NCBI RefSeq assembly: GCF_004004555.2
Contig: NZ_SACP01000003.1
Span: 235,933-299,932, forward strand
DNA: 64,000 nucleotides
Reading direction: 5' to 3'
Origin: Methylobacterium oryzihabitans
Lineage (GTDB): Bacteria; Pseudomonadota; Alphaproteobacteria; Rhizobiales; Beijerinckiaceae
Both the position numbers and the translations under genes were made by a program. Position 1 is the stretch's first letter. Each line of letters opens with the position of its first letter. A model generated the notes under the pieces. The model searched no databases. It had not been told where the DNA came from and saw only the letters and a program-made list of their open reading frames with translations. Shown in pieces: positions 51,112 through 62,951 of this stretch.

Positions 51112-52155
51112 TCACTCCAGTTCCAGCACTACGCTGCGGAACGCCAGCGGCTTGCGCGCCGGGCAGATGTCGGCGTCGTCGCTGATGAGCCGGACCTTGC
51201 TGCCGTCGGGCGAGACCAGCGCGGCCTCGGGCTGGAAGTCGGGAATCGCCGCCACCGCCGCGGCGACGCCGGGGATCCGGGTCGGCGCCTCGCCGGCCTT
51301 GCCGGACCAGCGGTAGAGGTCGGCGGCCTCGCCGCCGCTGCCCGAGCCGCCCGCGACAATGAAATACGCCTTGGCGTCAGCGGCGTACGCGATGGCGCGG
51401 ATGCCGCGCCCCTTGAGATCGAGGGCGATCGGCTTGCCGAGCTTGGGCGCGGCTCCGCCCGCCAGCACCTCGGCGGGATTCTCCCATGGCACCACGAGGG
51501 CGTCGTTGTCGGCGTTGAGCGGGTTGCGCAGGCCGACCAGCAGGCCGCGCCCGTCGGGGGCCGGGCTCAGGCCCTCGACCGCGAGGCCGCGCCGGCGCGG
51601 GCTGAGGCTCGCCTTCGCCGCGAGGTCGACCGCGACCCGCTCGGACAGGCGCGGGTCGAGGTCGGCGATCGCCTTGGCGAGGCCCCGGAACGCCTGACCC
51701 TTCGGCGTCACCGTCGGGGCCTTCGGATCGCCGCCCACCGTCAGGGCGAGGGTCTGCCGTGACGCCTCGCGGGTCCGGCCCTCGGCGTCGCGGCCGTGGG
51801 AGCCCATCAGCACGAGGTCGCCGCCGAGCCAGGCGAGGGATTCGAGGTCGGCCGCCGCCGGCTCCTCGCGGGCGCCGGTCGCCAGCGCCCCGTCGAGGTC
51901 GCCGCCCTTCAGGGCGAGCGGCGGGCCTGACTCGTTGGCCTTGTAGAGCCGCAGCGTGTTGTCCCCGTCGCCGACCACCAGGAAGCGGTCGCCGAAGCTG
52001 CCGGCCGGGTAGGGGACGGCGCCCGACGCCTCGCACAGGCCCCAATGCATCAGGACAGGTCCCGCCTTCACCTCGGCGCGCGCGCCTTGCGTCGCGAGAC
52101 AGAGCGTGAGCGCAGACACGAGCGTCCCCAGCCGGGTCATGCCCAGAGCTGTCAT
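51112..52155 (-). CDS. DUF3616 secreted protein
   Basis: 347 residues with a signal peptide (MTALGMTRLGTLVSALTLCL, then ATQGARA). The start at ATG 52155 is preceded by GGGGAGG; an internal ATG 15 bp later is possible. The body is a beta-propeller-like DUF3616 domain: LESLAWLGGDLVLMGSHGRD, RGLAVEGLSPAPDGRGLLVG and RGIRAIAYAADAKAYFIVAGG. The function of the family is unknown. It is transcribed toward the PGC and stands alone between a 139-bp gap and a 104-bp gap in which I see nothing. Confidence 0.85.
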   Translation of the reverse strand: MTALGMTRLGTLVSALTLCLATQGARAEVKAGPVLMHWGLCEASGAVPYPAGSFGDRFLVVGDGDNTLRLYKANESGPPLALKGGDLDGALATGAREEPAAADLESLAWLGGDLVLMGSHGRDAEGRTREASRQTLALTVGGDPKAPTVTPKGQAFRGLAKAIADLDPRLSERVAVDLAAKASLSPRRRGLAVEGLSPAPDGRGLLVGLRNPLNADNDALVVPWENPAEVLAGGAAPKLGKPIALDLKGRGIRAIAYAADAKAYFIVAGGSGSGGEAADLYRWSGKAGEAPTRIPGVAAAVAAIPDFQPEAALVSPDGSKVRLISDDADICPARKPLAFRSVVLELE

Positions 52156-52259
52156 GGCGATCCTCCCCGTTCCGCGGCCCGTCGGCGCGGGACCGCCGCC
52201 GCTATATTTCACGCGGTCTAGGCTGCGTTCAATCGGGGAGATGAAGAATTCTTCGCGTC

Positions 52260-52607
52260 TCAAGACGAAGGCGCGTCGGGCGGGCCGGCGATGCTGCGGC
52301 AGACGTCCCCGCCGGCCCGCTCCCGCTGCTCCGCCACGAAGAGCCGCCGCGCCTCCGCCGCCTGCCGGAACGCCCGCGACCGCGGCGGCTGGAGCGCCAG
52401 CCTGCCGATCTCGCGCAGGATCAGCTCGGCCTCGAACGCCGCCGCCCGCTCGTCCGCGACGGCCCGGCTGTCGGCGCCCCGCGCGGCGGCGTGGCGTTCC
52501 AGCCCGTCGCGGCAGATCGCGGCGCGGTATTCCAGCCACTCGATCACGTCGTGGAAGGCCCGGCCGCGGATCTCCGCCGCCGTGGCCCGGCGCCTCTTCT
52601 CGCTCAT
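52260..52607 (-). CDS. Hypothetical 115-residue helical protein
   Basis: It starts MSEKRRRATAAEIRGRAFHD and is rich in Ala, Arg and Glu, with no membrane segment. It appears wholly helical, with one Cys at ICRDGLERH and one near DVCRSIAGPP. It lies 64 bp after the E3 gene on the same strand and could be the last member of the 2-oxoacid dehydrogenase operon. I do not recognise a family. Confidence 0.55.
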   Translation of the reverse strand: MSEKRRRATAAEIRGRAFHDVIEWLEYRAAICRDGLERHAAARGADSRAVADERAAAFEAELILREIGRLALQPPRSRAFRQAAEARRLFVAEQRERAGGDVCRSIAGPPDAPSS

Positions 52608-52671
52608 GCTCGTCCATCCGCGGGCTCGGACGGACGATGCTCTCGCATATCGCCGGACGATTCGCCCGGGG

Positions 52672-54066
<1,395 letters not shown>

Positions 54067-54069
54067 CGA

Positions 54070-55467
54070 TCAGGCCTCCATGAACAGCATCGCGGGCGTC
54101 TCCAGCAGGGCCTTCAGCGCCTGCACGAACAGGGCGGCGTCGTAGCCGTCGACCACCCGGTGGTCGAACGAGGCCGAGAGGTTCATCATCAGGCGCGGCA
54201 CCACCCCGCCGTCTCGCCAGACCGGCCGCGTGACCTGCTTGTTGACGCCGAGGATCGCGACCTCGGGCCGGTTGATGACCGGCGTCGTCACGATGCCGCC
54301 GAGCGCGCCGAGCGACGTGATGGTGATGGTCGAGCCCGACAGCTCGTCGCGGGCGGCGAGCCCGTTGCGCGCGGCCTCGGCGAGGCGCCGCACCTCGGCG
54401 GCGGACGACCACAGGTCGCGGGTCTCGGCGTGGCGCAGGACCGGCACCATCAGGCCGGACGGCGTCTGCGTGGCGATGCCGACATGCACGCCGGCATGGC
54501 GAAGGATCACCTCCGCCTCGTCGTCGTAGTGGGCGTTCATCTGCGGGAAGTCCGGAAGGGTCCGCACCAGCGCCTGGACCAGGAACGGGATCAGGGTCAG
54601 CTTCGGGCGGCTCGCACCGTGGCGCCCGTTCAGCGCCGCGCGCAGCTCCTCCAGCGCCGTCACGTCGACCTCCTCGACGTAGGAGAAGTGCGCGACCCGC
54701 CGCTTGGCGTCGGCCATGCGCTGGGCGATGCGCCGGCGCAGGCCGATGACCTTGATCTCCTCGACCGCCGTCCGGGGCGCCCGGCCGGCGGGCACCGGCG
54801 CGGCGTCGTCGGGCGGGGCGGCGAGGTAGGCGTCGAGGTCGTCGTGGCCGATGCGGCCGGCCGGTCCGGTGCCGCGGACCTGCCGCAGGTCGATGCCGGC
54901 TTCCAAGGCCCGCCGACGCAAGGCCGGCGAGGCGACCGGCTTCTCGCCCGGAGGCCGCGGCGGGCCGGAGGCCGGGGCCGCCGGAGGGGGAGTCGAGGCA
55001 CGGGGCGCGGGCTTTGCTGCCGCCGGCTTGGCCTCGGGGGCTGCGGGCGCCGCGGCCGGCTTGGCCGGTTCGGAGCGGGACACCGGCGGCGCCGGCTCCA
55101 GGCCGTCCGCGGCCGGGACCAGGGCCGCGGACGGCTGGCCCGCCGCGGCATCCTGGGCCTTCGCCACCTCGGGCGCCACCGTGACGCCGGCGTCCGGGGT
55201 CGCCGTCTGCGGCGCGGCCTCGCCGCCCTCGACTTCGAGCCGCACCAGCTCGGCACCGACCGCCAGCATCTGGCCGGCCTCGGCACCCAGCGCCGCGACG
55301 GTACCGCTGACCGGCGAGGGAATCTCGACGGTCGCCTTGTCGGTCATCACGTCGGCGAGCGGCTGGTCCTCGCGGACCACGTCCCCGACCTTGACGTGCC
55401 AGGCCGAGACTTCGGCCTCGGCCACGCCCTCGCCGATGTCGGGGAGCTTGACGATGCGGAAACCCAT
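54070..55467 (-). CDS. bkdB: Branched-chain 2-oxoacid dehydrogenase E2 (dihydrolipoyl acyltransferase)
   Basis: 465 residues. N-terminal lipoyl domain with the lipoyl lysine in MTDKATVEIPS, a long Ala/Pro linker (about residues 85-175), a peripheral subunit-binding domain (VASPALRRRALEAGIDL, RGTGPAGRIGHDDLDAYL) and a C-terminal catalytic domain with SASFDHRVVDGYDA. It transfers branched acyl groups to CoA. It is two bases after E1beta. Substrate preference is inferred from the E1alpha type. Confidence 0.9.
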   Translation of the reverse strand: MGFRIVKLPDIGEGVAEAEVSAWHVKVGDVVREDQPLADVMTDKATVEIPSPVSGTVAALGAEAGQMLAVGAELVRLEVEGGEAAPQTATPDAGVTVAPEVAKAQDAAAGQPSAALVPAADGLEPAPPVSRSEPAKPAAAPAAPEAKPAAAKPAPRASTPPPAAPASGPPRPPGEKPVASPALRRRALEAGIDLRQVRGTGPAGRIGHDDLDAYLAAPPDDAAPVPAGRAPRTAVEEIKVIGLRRRIAQRMADAKRRVAHFSYVEEVDVTALEELRAALNGRHGASRPKLTLIPFLVQALVRTLPDFPQMNAHYDDEAEVILRHAGVHVGIATQTPSGLMVPVLRHAETRDLWSSAAEVRRLAEAARNGLAARDELSGSTITITSLGALGGIVTTPVINRPEVAILGVNKQVTRPVWRDGGVVPRLMMNLSASFDHRVVDGYDAALFVQALKALLETPAMLFMEA

Positions 55468-55469
55468 GG

Positions 55470-56483
55470 TCAGCCCTCCAGCGCGGCGCGAAGGGCCCGG
55501 CCGACGCGCTCGGGGCCCGGGAAATAGGCCCATTCCTGGGCGTGCGGGTACGGCGTGTCCCAGCCCGCCACCCGGACGATCGGCGCCTCCAGGTGGTAGA
55601 AGCAGGTCTCCTGCACCAGGGCCGCCAACTCGGCGCCGAAGCCCGAGGTCAGGGTCGCCTCGTGGGCGATGACGCAGCGCCCGGTCTTGCGCACCGAGGC
55701 CTCGATCGTCTCCAGATCGAGGGGCAGCAGCGTGCGCAGGTCGACGATCTCGGCATCGATCCCGGTCTCGGCGGCGGCGGCCTCGGCGACGTGGACGATC
55801 GTGCCGTAGGCCAGCACCGTCACGGCGCTGCCCTCGCGCCGGATCGCCGCCTTGCCGAGCGGCACGGTGTAGTGCCCGTCCGGCACCTCGCCGAGGTCGT
55901 GGCGCGCCCACGGCGTCACCGGCCGGTCGTGATGGCCGTCGAAGGGGCCGTTGTAGAGCCGCTTGGGCTCCAGGAAGATCACCGGGTCGGGATCTTCGAT
56001 CGCGGCGATCAGCAGCCCCTTGGCGTCGTAGGGGTTCGACGGCACCACGGTCTTGAGGCCGGCCACGTGCGTGAACAGCGCCTCGGGGCTCTGGCTGTGG
56101 GTCTGGCCGCCGAAGATGCCGCCGCCGGTCGGCATCCGCACCACCATCGGGGCGGTGAACTGCCCGCCCGAGCGGTAGCGCAGGCGCGCCGCCTCCGAGA
56201 CGATCTGGTCGTAGGCCGGATACATGTAGTCGGCGAACTGGATCTCGACGCAGGGCTTGAGCCCGTAGGCCGCCATGCCGACCGCGGCGCCGACGATGCC
56301 GAGTTCGCTGATCGGCGCGTCGAAGCAGCGGCTCTTGCCGAACCGCGCCTGCAATCCTTGCGTGCAACGGAACACGCCGCCGAAATAGCCGACGTCCTCC
56401 CCGAACACGACGACGTCGTCGTCGCGCTCCATCGCCACCGCCATCGCGTCGCGGATGGCCTCGATCATCGTGCGGCGCGGCAT
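55470..56483 (-). CDS. bkdA2: 2-oxoisovalerate dehydrogenase E1 beta subunit
   Basis: 337 residues from ATG 56483, one base after the E1alpha stop; a longer in-frame start would overlap E1alpha by about 100 bp. Transketolase-like pyrimidine and C-terminal domains: DVVVFGEDVGYFGGVFRCTQ, FDAPISELGIVGAAVGMAAY and VVRMPTGGGIFGGQTHSQSP. Together with E1alpha it binds TPP and decarboxylates branched-chain 2-oxoacids from Val, Leu and Ile. Confidence 0.92.
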   Translation of the reverse strand: MPRRTMIEAIRDAMAVAMERDDDVVVFGEDVGYFGGVFRCTQGLQARFGKSRCFDAPISELGIVGAAVGMAAYGLKPCVEIQFADYMYPAYDQIVSEAARLRYRSGGQFTAPMVVRMPTGGGIFGGQTHSQSPEALFTHVAGLKTVVPSNPYDAKGLLIAAIEDPDPVIFLEPKRLYNGPFDGHHDRPVTPWARHDLGEVPDGHYTVPLGKAAIRREGSAVTVLAYGTIVHVAEAAAAETGIDAEIVDLRTLLPLDLETIEASVRKTGRCVIAHEATLTSGFGAELAALVQETCFYHLEAPIVRVAGWDTPYPHAQEWAYFPGPERVGRALRAALEG

Positions 56484-56484
56484 C

Positions 56485-58072
<1,588 letters not shown>

Positions 58073-59446
58073 ATGCGTCAGGATCAGGACGACGCCGGCG
58101 TCGCGGCCGATCCGCGGCTCTCCGCCTTCCTCGCCGTTCTCGCCCGGAGCGCCGGCCGGCCCCTGCGCGGGGACGGGCCGTTCGACCTGCGCGGCGTGCG
58201 GGCCGGGCGCGCCGACCTCGCGCCGCATGCCGGGGCCGGAGACCCGCCGCCCTGGCTCGACGAGGCCGGCGGGCTGAACCTCGCCGAGGCCGGGCTCGCC
58301 GGCGCCGACCTGATCGAGGCGGACCTGTCGGGCGCCAACCTCGCCCGGGCCTCCCTCGCCGGGGTGCTCGGCCGCTCGGCGCGGTTCGCGGGCGCCCGGA
58401 TCGAGGAGGCCGACTTCGCCGAGGCCGACCTCAGCGGCGCCGACTTCACCGGCATCGTCGGCGGGCAGGCGCGGTTCGCCGACGCGATGGTGGAGGACGC
58501 GACCTTCGCCGACGCCGCGATGCGGTTCGCCAAGCTGCCGCGGGCGCTCCTCGACGGCGCCGACTTCTCCCGCGCCGACCTGTGGGGGGCGGACTTCGCC
58601 GGGGCCGACGCCGACTACTCGGTGTTCCGCGGCGCCCGCCTCGACGAGGCCGACCTCAGCGACACCAACCTCACCCACGCCGATTTCGAGGGCGCGAGCC
58701 TCAAGAAGGCGAAGCTCGTCAACGCCCGCCTGCGCGGGGCGAACCTCACCGGCCTGAAGCTCGACGGCGCCGACCTGTCGGGCGCCGACCTCTCCGACAC
58801 CAACCTCGTGCGGCTCGACCTCGCCACCTGCAACCTGCGCCACGTCCGCTTCGCCGGGGCGTGGCTCACCGGCACGCGGTTCCGGGTCGAGCAGCTCGGC
58901 GGCGCGGTCGGCGAGGAGGTCGCGGGCGAGTACGAGGCGGCGAAGGCGAGCTACCTCGCCCTCGAACAGAATCTCAGGAGCATCGGCAGCCACGAGGAAT
59001 CGCGCTGGGCCTACAAGCGCGGACGCCGGATGGGAAGGCGCCACGCCTTCGTGCAGGCGCGTGCGGCGTGGCGCGGGCGGGACGCCCGGGCGGCGGTCTC
59101 GCACGGCTACCGCTGGGTCTCCGACCGCTTCGTGGAGTGGCTGTGCGACTACGGCGAGAGCCTGTCGCGGCTGGTGCGGGCCTTCGCGGTGGTGATCGCG
59201 CTGTTCGCCGTGCTGTACGGCGCCACCGGCGGCCTGCTGCTGGAGGAGGACGGCCTGCGGCCGACCTACAACGTCCTCGACCTCGTCAGCTACAGCGCCC
59301 TCAACATGATGACCGCCAACCCGCCGGAGATCGGCATCAAGCCGGTTGGCCGGGTCACCAACCTGCTGGTGGGGGCGCAGGGCGCGGCCGGGATCATCCT
59401 GATGGGCCTGTTCGGCTTCGTGCTCGGCAACCGCCTGCGGCGCTGA
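58073..59446 (+). CDS. Pentapeptide-repeat protein with C-terminal ion-channel-like membrane domain
   Basis: 457 residues. Residues about 65-275 are A(D/N)LxX pentapeptide repeats forming a right-handed beta helix (for example AGADLIEADLSGANLARASL). A basic region (YKRGRRMGRRHAF) and a helix near AFAVVIALFAVLYGATGG follow, then SYSALNMMTANPPEIGIKP and a last helix (AGIILMGLFGFVLGNRLRR). The two-helix-plus-re-entrant layout resembles two-TM potassium-channel pores, but no TVGYG filter is present. Function is unknown; a membrane sensor or channel is inference. It is divergent from bkdA1. Confidence 0.82.
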   Translation: MRQDQDDAGVAADPRLSAFLAVLARSAGRPLRGDGPFDLRGVRAGRADLAPHAGAGDPPPWLDEAGGLNLAEAGLAGADLIEADLSGANLARASLAGVLGRSARFAGARIEEADFAEADLSGADFTGIVGGQARFADAMVEDATFADAAMRFAKLPRALLDGADFSRADLWGADFAGADADYSVFRGARLDEADLSDTNLTHADFEGASLKKAKLVNARLRGANLTGLKLDGADLSGADLSDTNLVRLDLATCNLRHVRFAGAWLTGTRFRVEQLGGAVGEEVAGEYEAAKASYLALEQNLRSIGSHEESRWAYKRGRRMGRRHAFVQARAAWRGRDARAAVSHGYRWVSDRFVEWLCDYGESLSRLVRAFAVVIALFAVLYGATGGLLLEEDGLRPTYNVLDLVSYSALNMMTANPPEIGIKPVGRVTNLLVGAQGAAGIILMGLFGFVLGNRLRR

Positions 59447-59526
59447 CCGCCTCCGCGGGCGCTGCGTATTCACGACCGCGCTGCAACCTGTGCTAAGGCG
59501 CACGCGCACGAGGGTCCACGTCATCC

Positions 59527-60021
59527 ATGCGGTTCGAGGTCGAGCGTAAGTTTCTGGTGTCGCATGATGGCTGGCGGCCCCGCGCGGTGCGGCGCCGGCG
59601 CCTGCGCGACGGGCTGATCGGGCAGTTTCCCGCCGGCAAGGTCCGGGTGCGCCTCGACGACGACGGCGCCTGGCTCACCGTCAAGGGGCCGCGGGTCGGC
59701 ATCGGCCGGCCGGAATTCGAGTACGCGATCCCCCGCGAGGACGCCGAGGCGATGATGCGCGGCCTGTGCGCCGGCGACCTGATCGAGAAGACCCGCTACG
59801 AGGTGCCCCATGCCGGCCTGACCTGGGAGGTCGACGTCTACGAGGGATCGCTGGCCGGCATCGTGCTGGCCGAGGTCGAGCTTGACCACGACGACCAGCC
59901 GTTCGAGGCGCCGGACTGGACCGGCCGCGAGGTCACCGGCGACCCGCGCTTCCGGCAGGCGACGCTCCTGCGCCTCGGCGCCGAGGCCGGCCGGCGCGAG
60001 ATCCTGGCGGCCCTCGGCTGA
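59527..60021 (+). CDS. CYTH domain protein (triphosphate tunnel metalloenzyme)
   Basis: 164 residues. The N-terminal ExExK motif is at residues 4-8 (EVERK) and the fold continues with KVRVRLDDDGAWLTVKGP, EKTRYEVPHAGLTWEVDVYEG and VLAEVELDHDDQPFEAPDW, whose alternating acidic and basic residues line the tunnel. Bacterial members hydrolyse tripolyphosphate or inorganic polyphosphate; adenylate cyclase activity occurs only in the CyaB subgroup. The stop codon begins an inverted repeat at 60019-60057 that may end the transcript. Confidence 0.92.
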   Translation: MRFEVERKFLVSHDGWRPRAVRRRRLRDGLIGQFPAGKVRVRLDDDGAWLTVKGPRVGIGRPEFEYAIPREDAEAMMRGLCAGDLIEKTRYEVPHAGLTWEVDVYEGSLAGIVLAEVELDHDDQPFEAPDWTGREVTGDPRFRQATLLRLGAEAGRREILAALG

Positions 60022-60057
60022 TACGGTTTTTGGACGGTTCGTTCAAAAACCGTATCA
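60019..60057 (+). repeat. Inverted repeat at the CYTH gene 3' end
   Basis: TGATACGGTTTTTG (60019-60032) pairs with CAAAAACCGTATCA (60044-60057), a 14-bp perfect stem that includes the stop codon. A 24-base piece (60034-60057) recurs with three mismatches at 50277-50300. It may be a terminator and a dispersed repeat. Confidence 0.7.
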
Positions 60058-60085
60058 CCAGCCCGCGCGGCGCCTGAGCGAAGGC

Positions 60086-60119
60086 GGTTTCCGCATCGCG
60101 AAGCGATCAATCGGAAACC
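60086..60119. repeat. Second hairpin in the 60022-60356 gap
   Basis: GGTTTCCG (60086-60093) and CGGAAACC (60112-60119) flank an inner hairpin ATCGC-gaa-GCGAT (60095-60107). The 335-bp gap 60022-60356 holds this, the preceding inverted repeat and the promoter region for the sigma gene. No gene is seen in it. Confidence 0.55.
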
Positions 60120-60356
60120 ATATGACGGCCGCTGTAACCATGGGCGGCCCGGGGGCGAAGGGGAGGGGGTGCCCCTTCTCGTGACCGGGATCCCCGCGAT
60201 GACCCGCCCGCCCGTCCGCCTGCCGGCTTCGCTCTCCGGGAATCCCCGGTGAGCACCGTCTGCTGGCCCTGTCCGCAGCCCGCGATCGCCCCTCGCCAGG
60301 ACGGCCGCGATGCGGGAGTGTCGCGGCTCCGGGCTCCCGCCCAGAGGATGCAGGGG

Positions 60357-60926
60357 ATGGACACCGAGCAGCGTCTCGCCGCGGGGATGCGGGCGGCGCA
60401 GGACGGCGACGCCGCCGCCTACCGCGCCCTGCTGGCGGCCTGCGTGCCGGTGATCGCCGCCGCCGCCCGTCGCCAGGGCCTGCCGCCCGACGAGGTCGAC
60501 GACGTGGTGCAGGAGACCCTGCTGACGGTGCACCGGGCGCGGCGGACCTGGGACCCGGCGCGCCCGTTCCTGCCGTGGCTGCGCGCGATCGCCCAGCGCC
60601 GCACCGTCGACGCCCTGCGCCGGCAGGGCCGCCGGCCGCGCGAGAGCCACGATCCGATCGCCTACGAGGCCCATGCCGACGACGGGCCGCTGCCCGGCGA
60701 CGGGCTCGAGCGCCGCGACGACCGCCGCCGCCTCGTCGCCGCGATGGCGGCCCTGCCCGAGCGCCAGCGCGAGGCGGTGGAGCATCTCGGCCTCGCCGAG
60801 CGCAGCCTCGACGAGGCCGCGGCGCTGACCGGACGCAGCAAGGGCGCCCTGAAGGTCAACCTGCACCGGGCGCTGAAGGCCCTGCGCGCGGCGCTGACCC
60901 GCGACGGGAGCGGCGCCGATGTCTGA
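60357..60926 (+). CDS. ECF-type RNA polymerase sigma factor
   Basis: 189 residues from ATG 60357 (MDTEQRLAAG); longer in-frame starts at 60249 and 60348 are possible but add a non-conserved Pro/Arg leader. Sigma region 2 is at YRALLAACVPVIAAAARRQG and DEVDDVVQETLLTVHRARRT, and region 4 at LPERQREAVEHLGLAERSLD with RSKGALKVNLHRALKALR. The stop lies eight bases inside the next gene, a DUF1109/NrsF-type anti-sigma factor, the arrangement known for SigF-NrsF in Caulobacter. The regulon is unknown. Confidence 0.9.
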   Translation: MDTEQRLAAGMRAAQDGDAAAYRALLAACVPVIAAAARRQGLPPDEVDDVVQETLLTVHRARRTWDPARPFLPWLRAIAQRRTVDALRRQGRRPRESHDPIAYEAHADDGPLPGDGLERRDDRRRLVAAMAALPERQREAVEHLGLAERSLDEAAALTGRSKGALKVNLHRALKALRAALTRDGSGADV

Positions 60927-61638
60927 GATCTCCCGCCACGCCCCGCTGCTGGACGCCCTCGCCGACGACCTCGCGCCGGTGCGCCCGCTGGCGTCGCCGC
61001 TGCTGCGCGCCCTGGCGTGGTTCGCCGCGCTCGCCGGCCTCGCCCTGGTCCTGCTCGTCGCCGCCGCCGACATCGGCGCCCTGCGCCAGCGGATGGCGGC
61101 CCCGGACGCCCTCGCCGCCGCCCTCGGCGCCGGGGCGACGGCGCTCGCCGCCGCGTGTGCGGCCTGCCTCAGCGGGGTGCCCGGGCGCAGCCGGTGGTGG
61201 GCGCTGCTGCCGCTGCCGCCGGCGATCCTGTGGCTCGGCGCGAGCGGCGTCGGCTGCCTCGACGCGTCGCCTTCGTCCGTGGCGCCGGACGGGACCGGGG
61301 GCTGCGCCGCGATCATCCTCGGCCTGTCGCTGCCGCTCTCGCTGCTCGCGATCGTCATGCTGCGCCGGACCTGTCCGCTGCGCCCGACGCTGACCGCCTG
61401 CCTCGGCGGCCTCGCGGCGGCGGCCGGCGCCGCGGCCCTCCTCGCCCTCGTCCACCCGCACGCCGCGACCGCGGCCGACCTCGCGGTCCACGTCGTCGCC
61501 GTCGCGCTCGTGGTCGCGGCGAACTTCGCGGCGGGCGGGCGGGTGCTCGGCAGGGCCATCGCTTCAGCGATTGTCCTGCGGTCGCCCGCAGGGCGACGCT
61601 CCATGCCGGGCGCGCAGAGCGGAGCGAAAGCCAAGTGA
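60919..61638 (+). CDS. DUF1109/NrsF-family membrane anti-sigma factor
   Basis: 239 residues with six predicted membrane helices, matching the NrsF/DUF1109 family that holds its cognate ECF sigma factor at the inner membrane. It overlaps the sigma gene by eight bases. Cysteines lie in AACAACLSGVPG, GVGCLDA and RRTCPL; paired cysteines are redox sensors in NrsF of Caulobacter, so a similar role is plausible. The last ~25 residues (AIASAIVLRSPAGRRSMPGA, QSGAKAK) appear to be encoded by an intergenic palindromic repeat that has entered the 3' end. Confidence 0.87.
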   Translation: MSEISRHAPLLDALADDLAPVRPLASPLLRALAWFAALAGLALVLLVAAADIGALRQRMAAPDALAAALGAGATALAAACAACLSGVPGRSRWWALLPLPPAILWLGASGVGCLDASPSSVAPDGTGGCAAIILGLSLPLSLLAIVMLRRTCPLRPTLTACLGGLAAAAGAAALLALVHPHAATAADLAVHVVAVALVVAANFAAGGRVLGRAIASAIVLRSPAGRRSMPGAQSGAKAK

Positions 61639-61676
61639 GCGGATGCGAACGCTGGCGCGTGAGGCCAAGCAAAAAA

Positions 61677-61708
61677 CCAGGGCGATCGCTCTAAAGCGAT
61701 GGCCCTGG
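61677..61708 (-). terminator. Hairpin with a T-run on the minus strand, between anti-sigma and dapA-family genes
   Basis: CCAGGGCGATCGCT (61677-61690) and AGCGATGGCCCTGG (61695-61708) form a 14-bp stem with one mismatch and a four-base loop. AAAAAA at 61671-61676 gives TTTTTT after the stem only on the minus strand, although both flanking genes run on the plus strand. A related AGGGCCATCGCTT motif lies in the anti-sigma 3' end (from 61553), suggesting a dispersed repeat rather than a dedicated terminator. Confidence 0.5.
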
Positions 61709-61800
61709 GGTGCTCGGGCCGGCCTCTTGCGGCGGGCGGACGGGATCGGCAGACAGGGGCTGACGCGGCGAAGACCCGCCGCACCAGGGGAGGCGCCGCG

Positions 61801-62694
61801 ATGCCCGCCGCACTTCACGGGGTGTTCCCCTATCTCGTCTCGCCGGTGGACGACGACGGGCGGGTGATGCGGCCGGTCCTGGCCCGCCTCGTCGAGCACC
61901 TGATCGACGCCGGCATCCACGGCCTGACCCCGCTCGGCTCGACCGGCGAGTTCGCCTATCTCACCCGCGAGCAGAAGCTCGCGGTGGTCGAGACGGTGGT
62001 GGAGGTCGCCCGCGGCCGGGTCCCGGTGATCGCCGGCGTCGCCGACACCACGGTCGCGGGCGCCGTCTCCCTCGCCCGCGAGGTCATGGCCCGCGGCGCC
62101 GACGGCGTGATGGCGACGCTGGAGGCCTACTTCCCGGTCTCGGATGCGGGGATCGAGGACTATTTCACCCGCATCGCCGCCGAGGTCGCCGGGCCGGTGG
62201 TGCTCTACACCAATCCGAGCTTCCAGCGCGCCGACCTGTCGCTGCCGCTGATCCGGCGGCTCTCGCGGGTGCCGAACATCCGCTACATCAAGGACGCCTC
62301 GACCAATACCGGCCGGCTGCTGTCGATCCTCGGCGAGACCGAGGGCCGGATGCAGGTCTTCGCCGCGTCCTCGCACATCCCGGCCTGCGTCATGCTGATC
62401 GGCGGCGTCGGCTGGATGGCCGGACCCGCCTGCCTCGTGCCGCGCCAGAGCGTCGCCCTCTACGACCGCGCCCGTGCCGGCGACTGGCCCGGCGCGATGG
62501 CGCTCCAGCGCGCGCTGTGGCCGGTCAACCAGGCCTTCGCCCGCTACGGGCTGGCCGCCTGCGTCAAGGCCGGGCTGGACTTGCAGGGCTTTCCGGTCGG
62601 CGCCCCGATCCCGCCGCAGGCGCCCCTCGACGGGGCGGGGATCGAGGACCTGCGCGGGATCCTGGCGCGGGTCGGAGGGCTGGGAGACGGGTGA
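61801..62694 (+). CDS. Dihydrodipicolinate synthase (DapA)/N-acetylneuraminate lyase family protein
   Basis: 297 residues from ATG 61801 with CAGGGGAGG upstream. TIM-barrel aldolase family: [19 protein letters not shown], the substrate-pocket [10 protein letters not shown] and the Schiff-base lysine in [13 protein letters not shown]. The canonical DapA has GTTGE and YNVP, so substitutions here (GSTGE, YTNP) favour a paralogue with another 2-oxoacid substrate over the lysine pathway enzyme. Neighbours give no pathway hint. Confidence 0.88.
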   Translation: MPAALHGVFPYLVSPVDDDGRVMRPVLARLVEHLIDAGIHGLTPLGSTGEFAYLTREQKLAVVETVVEVARGRVPVIAGVADTTVAGAVSLAREVMARGADGVMATLEAYFPVSDAGIEDYFTRIAAEVAGPVVLYTNPSFQRADLSLPLIRRLSRVPNIRYIKDASTNTGRLLSILGETEGRMQVFAASSHIPACVMLIGGVGWMAGPACLVPRQSVALYDRARAGDWPGAMALQRALWPVNQAFARYGLAACVKAGLDLQGFPVGAPIPPQAPLDGAGIEDLRGILARVGGLGDG

Positions 62695-62734
62695 GCAGCC
62701 ATCCGGCCGGCGGTTCGTTCGAGCGCACCGCCCG

Positions 62735-62928
62735 AACCCTCCCCCCTCTGCGGGGGAGGGTGGCCCGGCCGTCAGGCCGGGTCGGGAGAGGGGAGCGCGA
62801 CGATTCCGAAGGTGGCGCCCGTCATCCAGGTCGCGACCTCTCCGGAAGCGTCGTCCCCTCTTGCGGGACTTCGTCCCGGCCCGCCCTGCTCCGCGGGGCA
62901 ACCCTCCCCCGCGGAGGGGGGAGGGTTG
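62735..62928. repeat. Inverted-repeat element between the dapA-family and deformylase-like genes
   Basis: The left arm 62735-62793 (AACCCTCCCCCCTCTGCGGG...) and right arm about 62863-62928 are imperfect reverse complements, with internal hairpins such as GCCCGGCCGTCAGGCCGGGT. It is the same family as the elements at 7995, 18877, 19041 and 43470. It lies between convergent genes and may terminate both. Confidence 0.72.
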
Positions 62929-62951
62929 GCGTGCGCTCGCAGACCGCCCCG

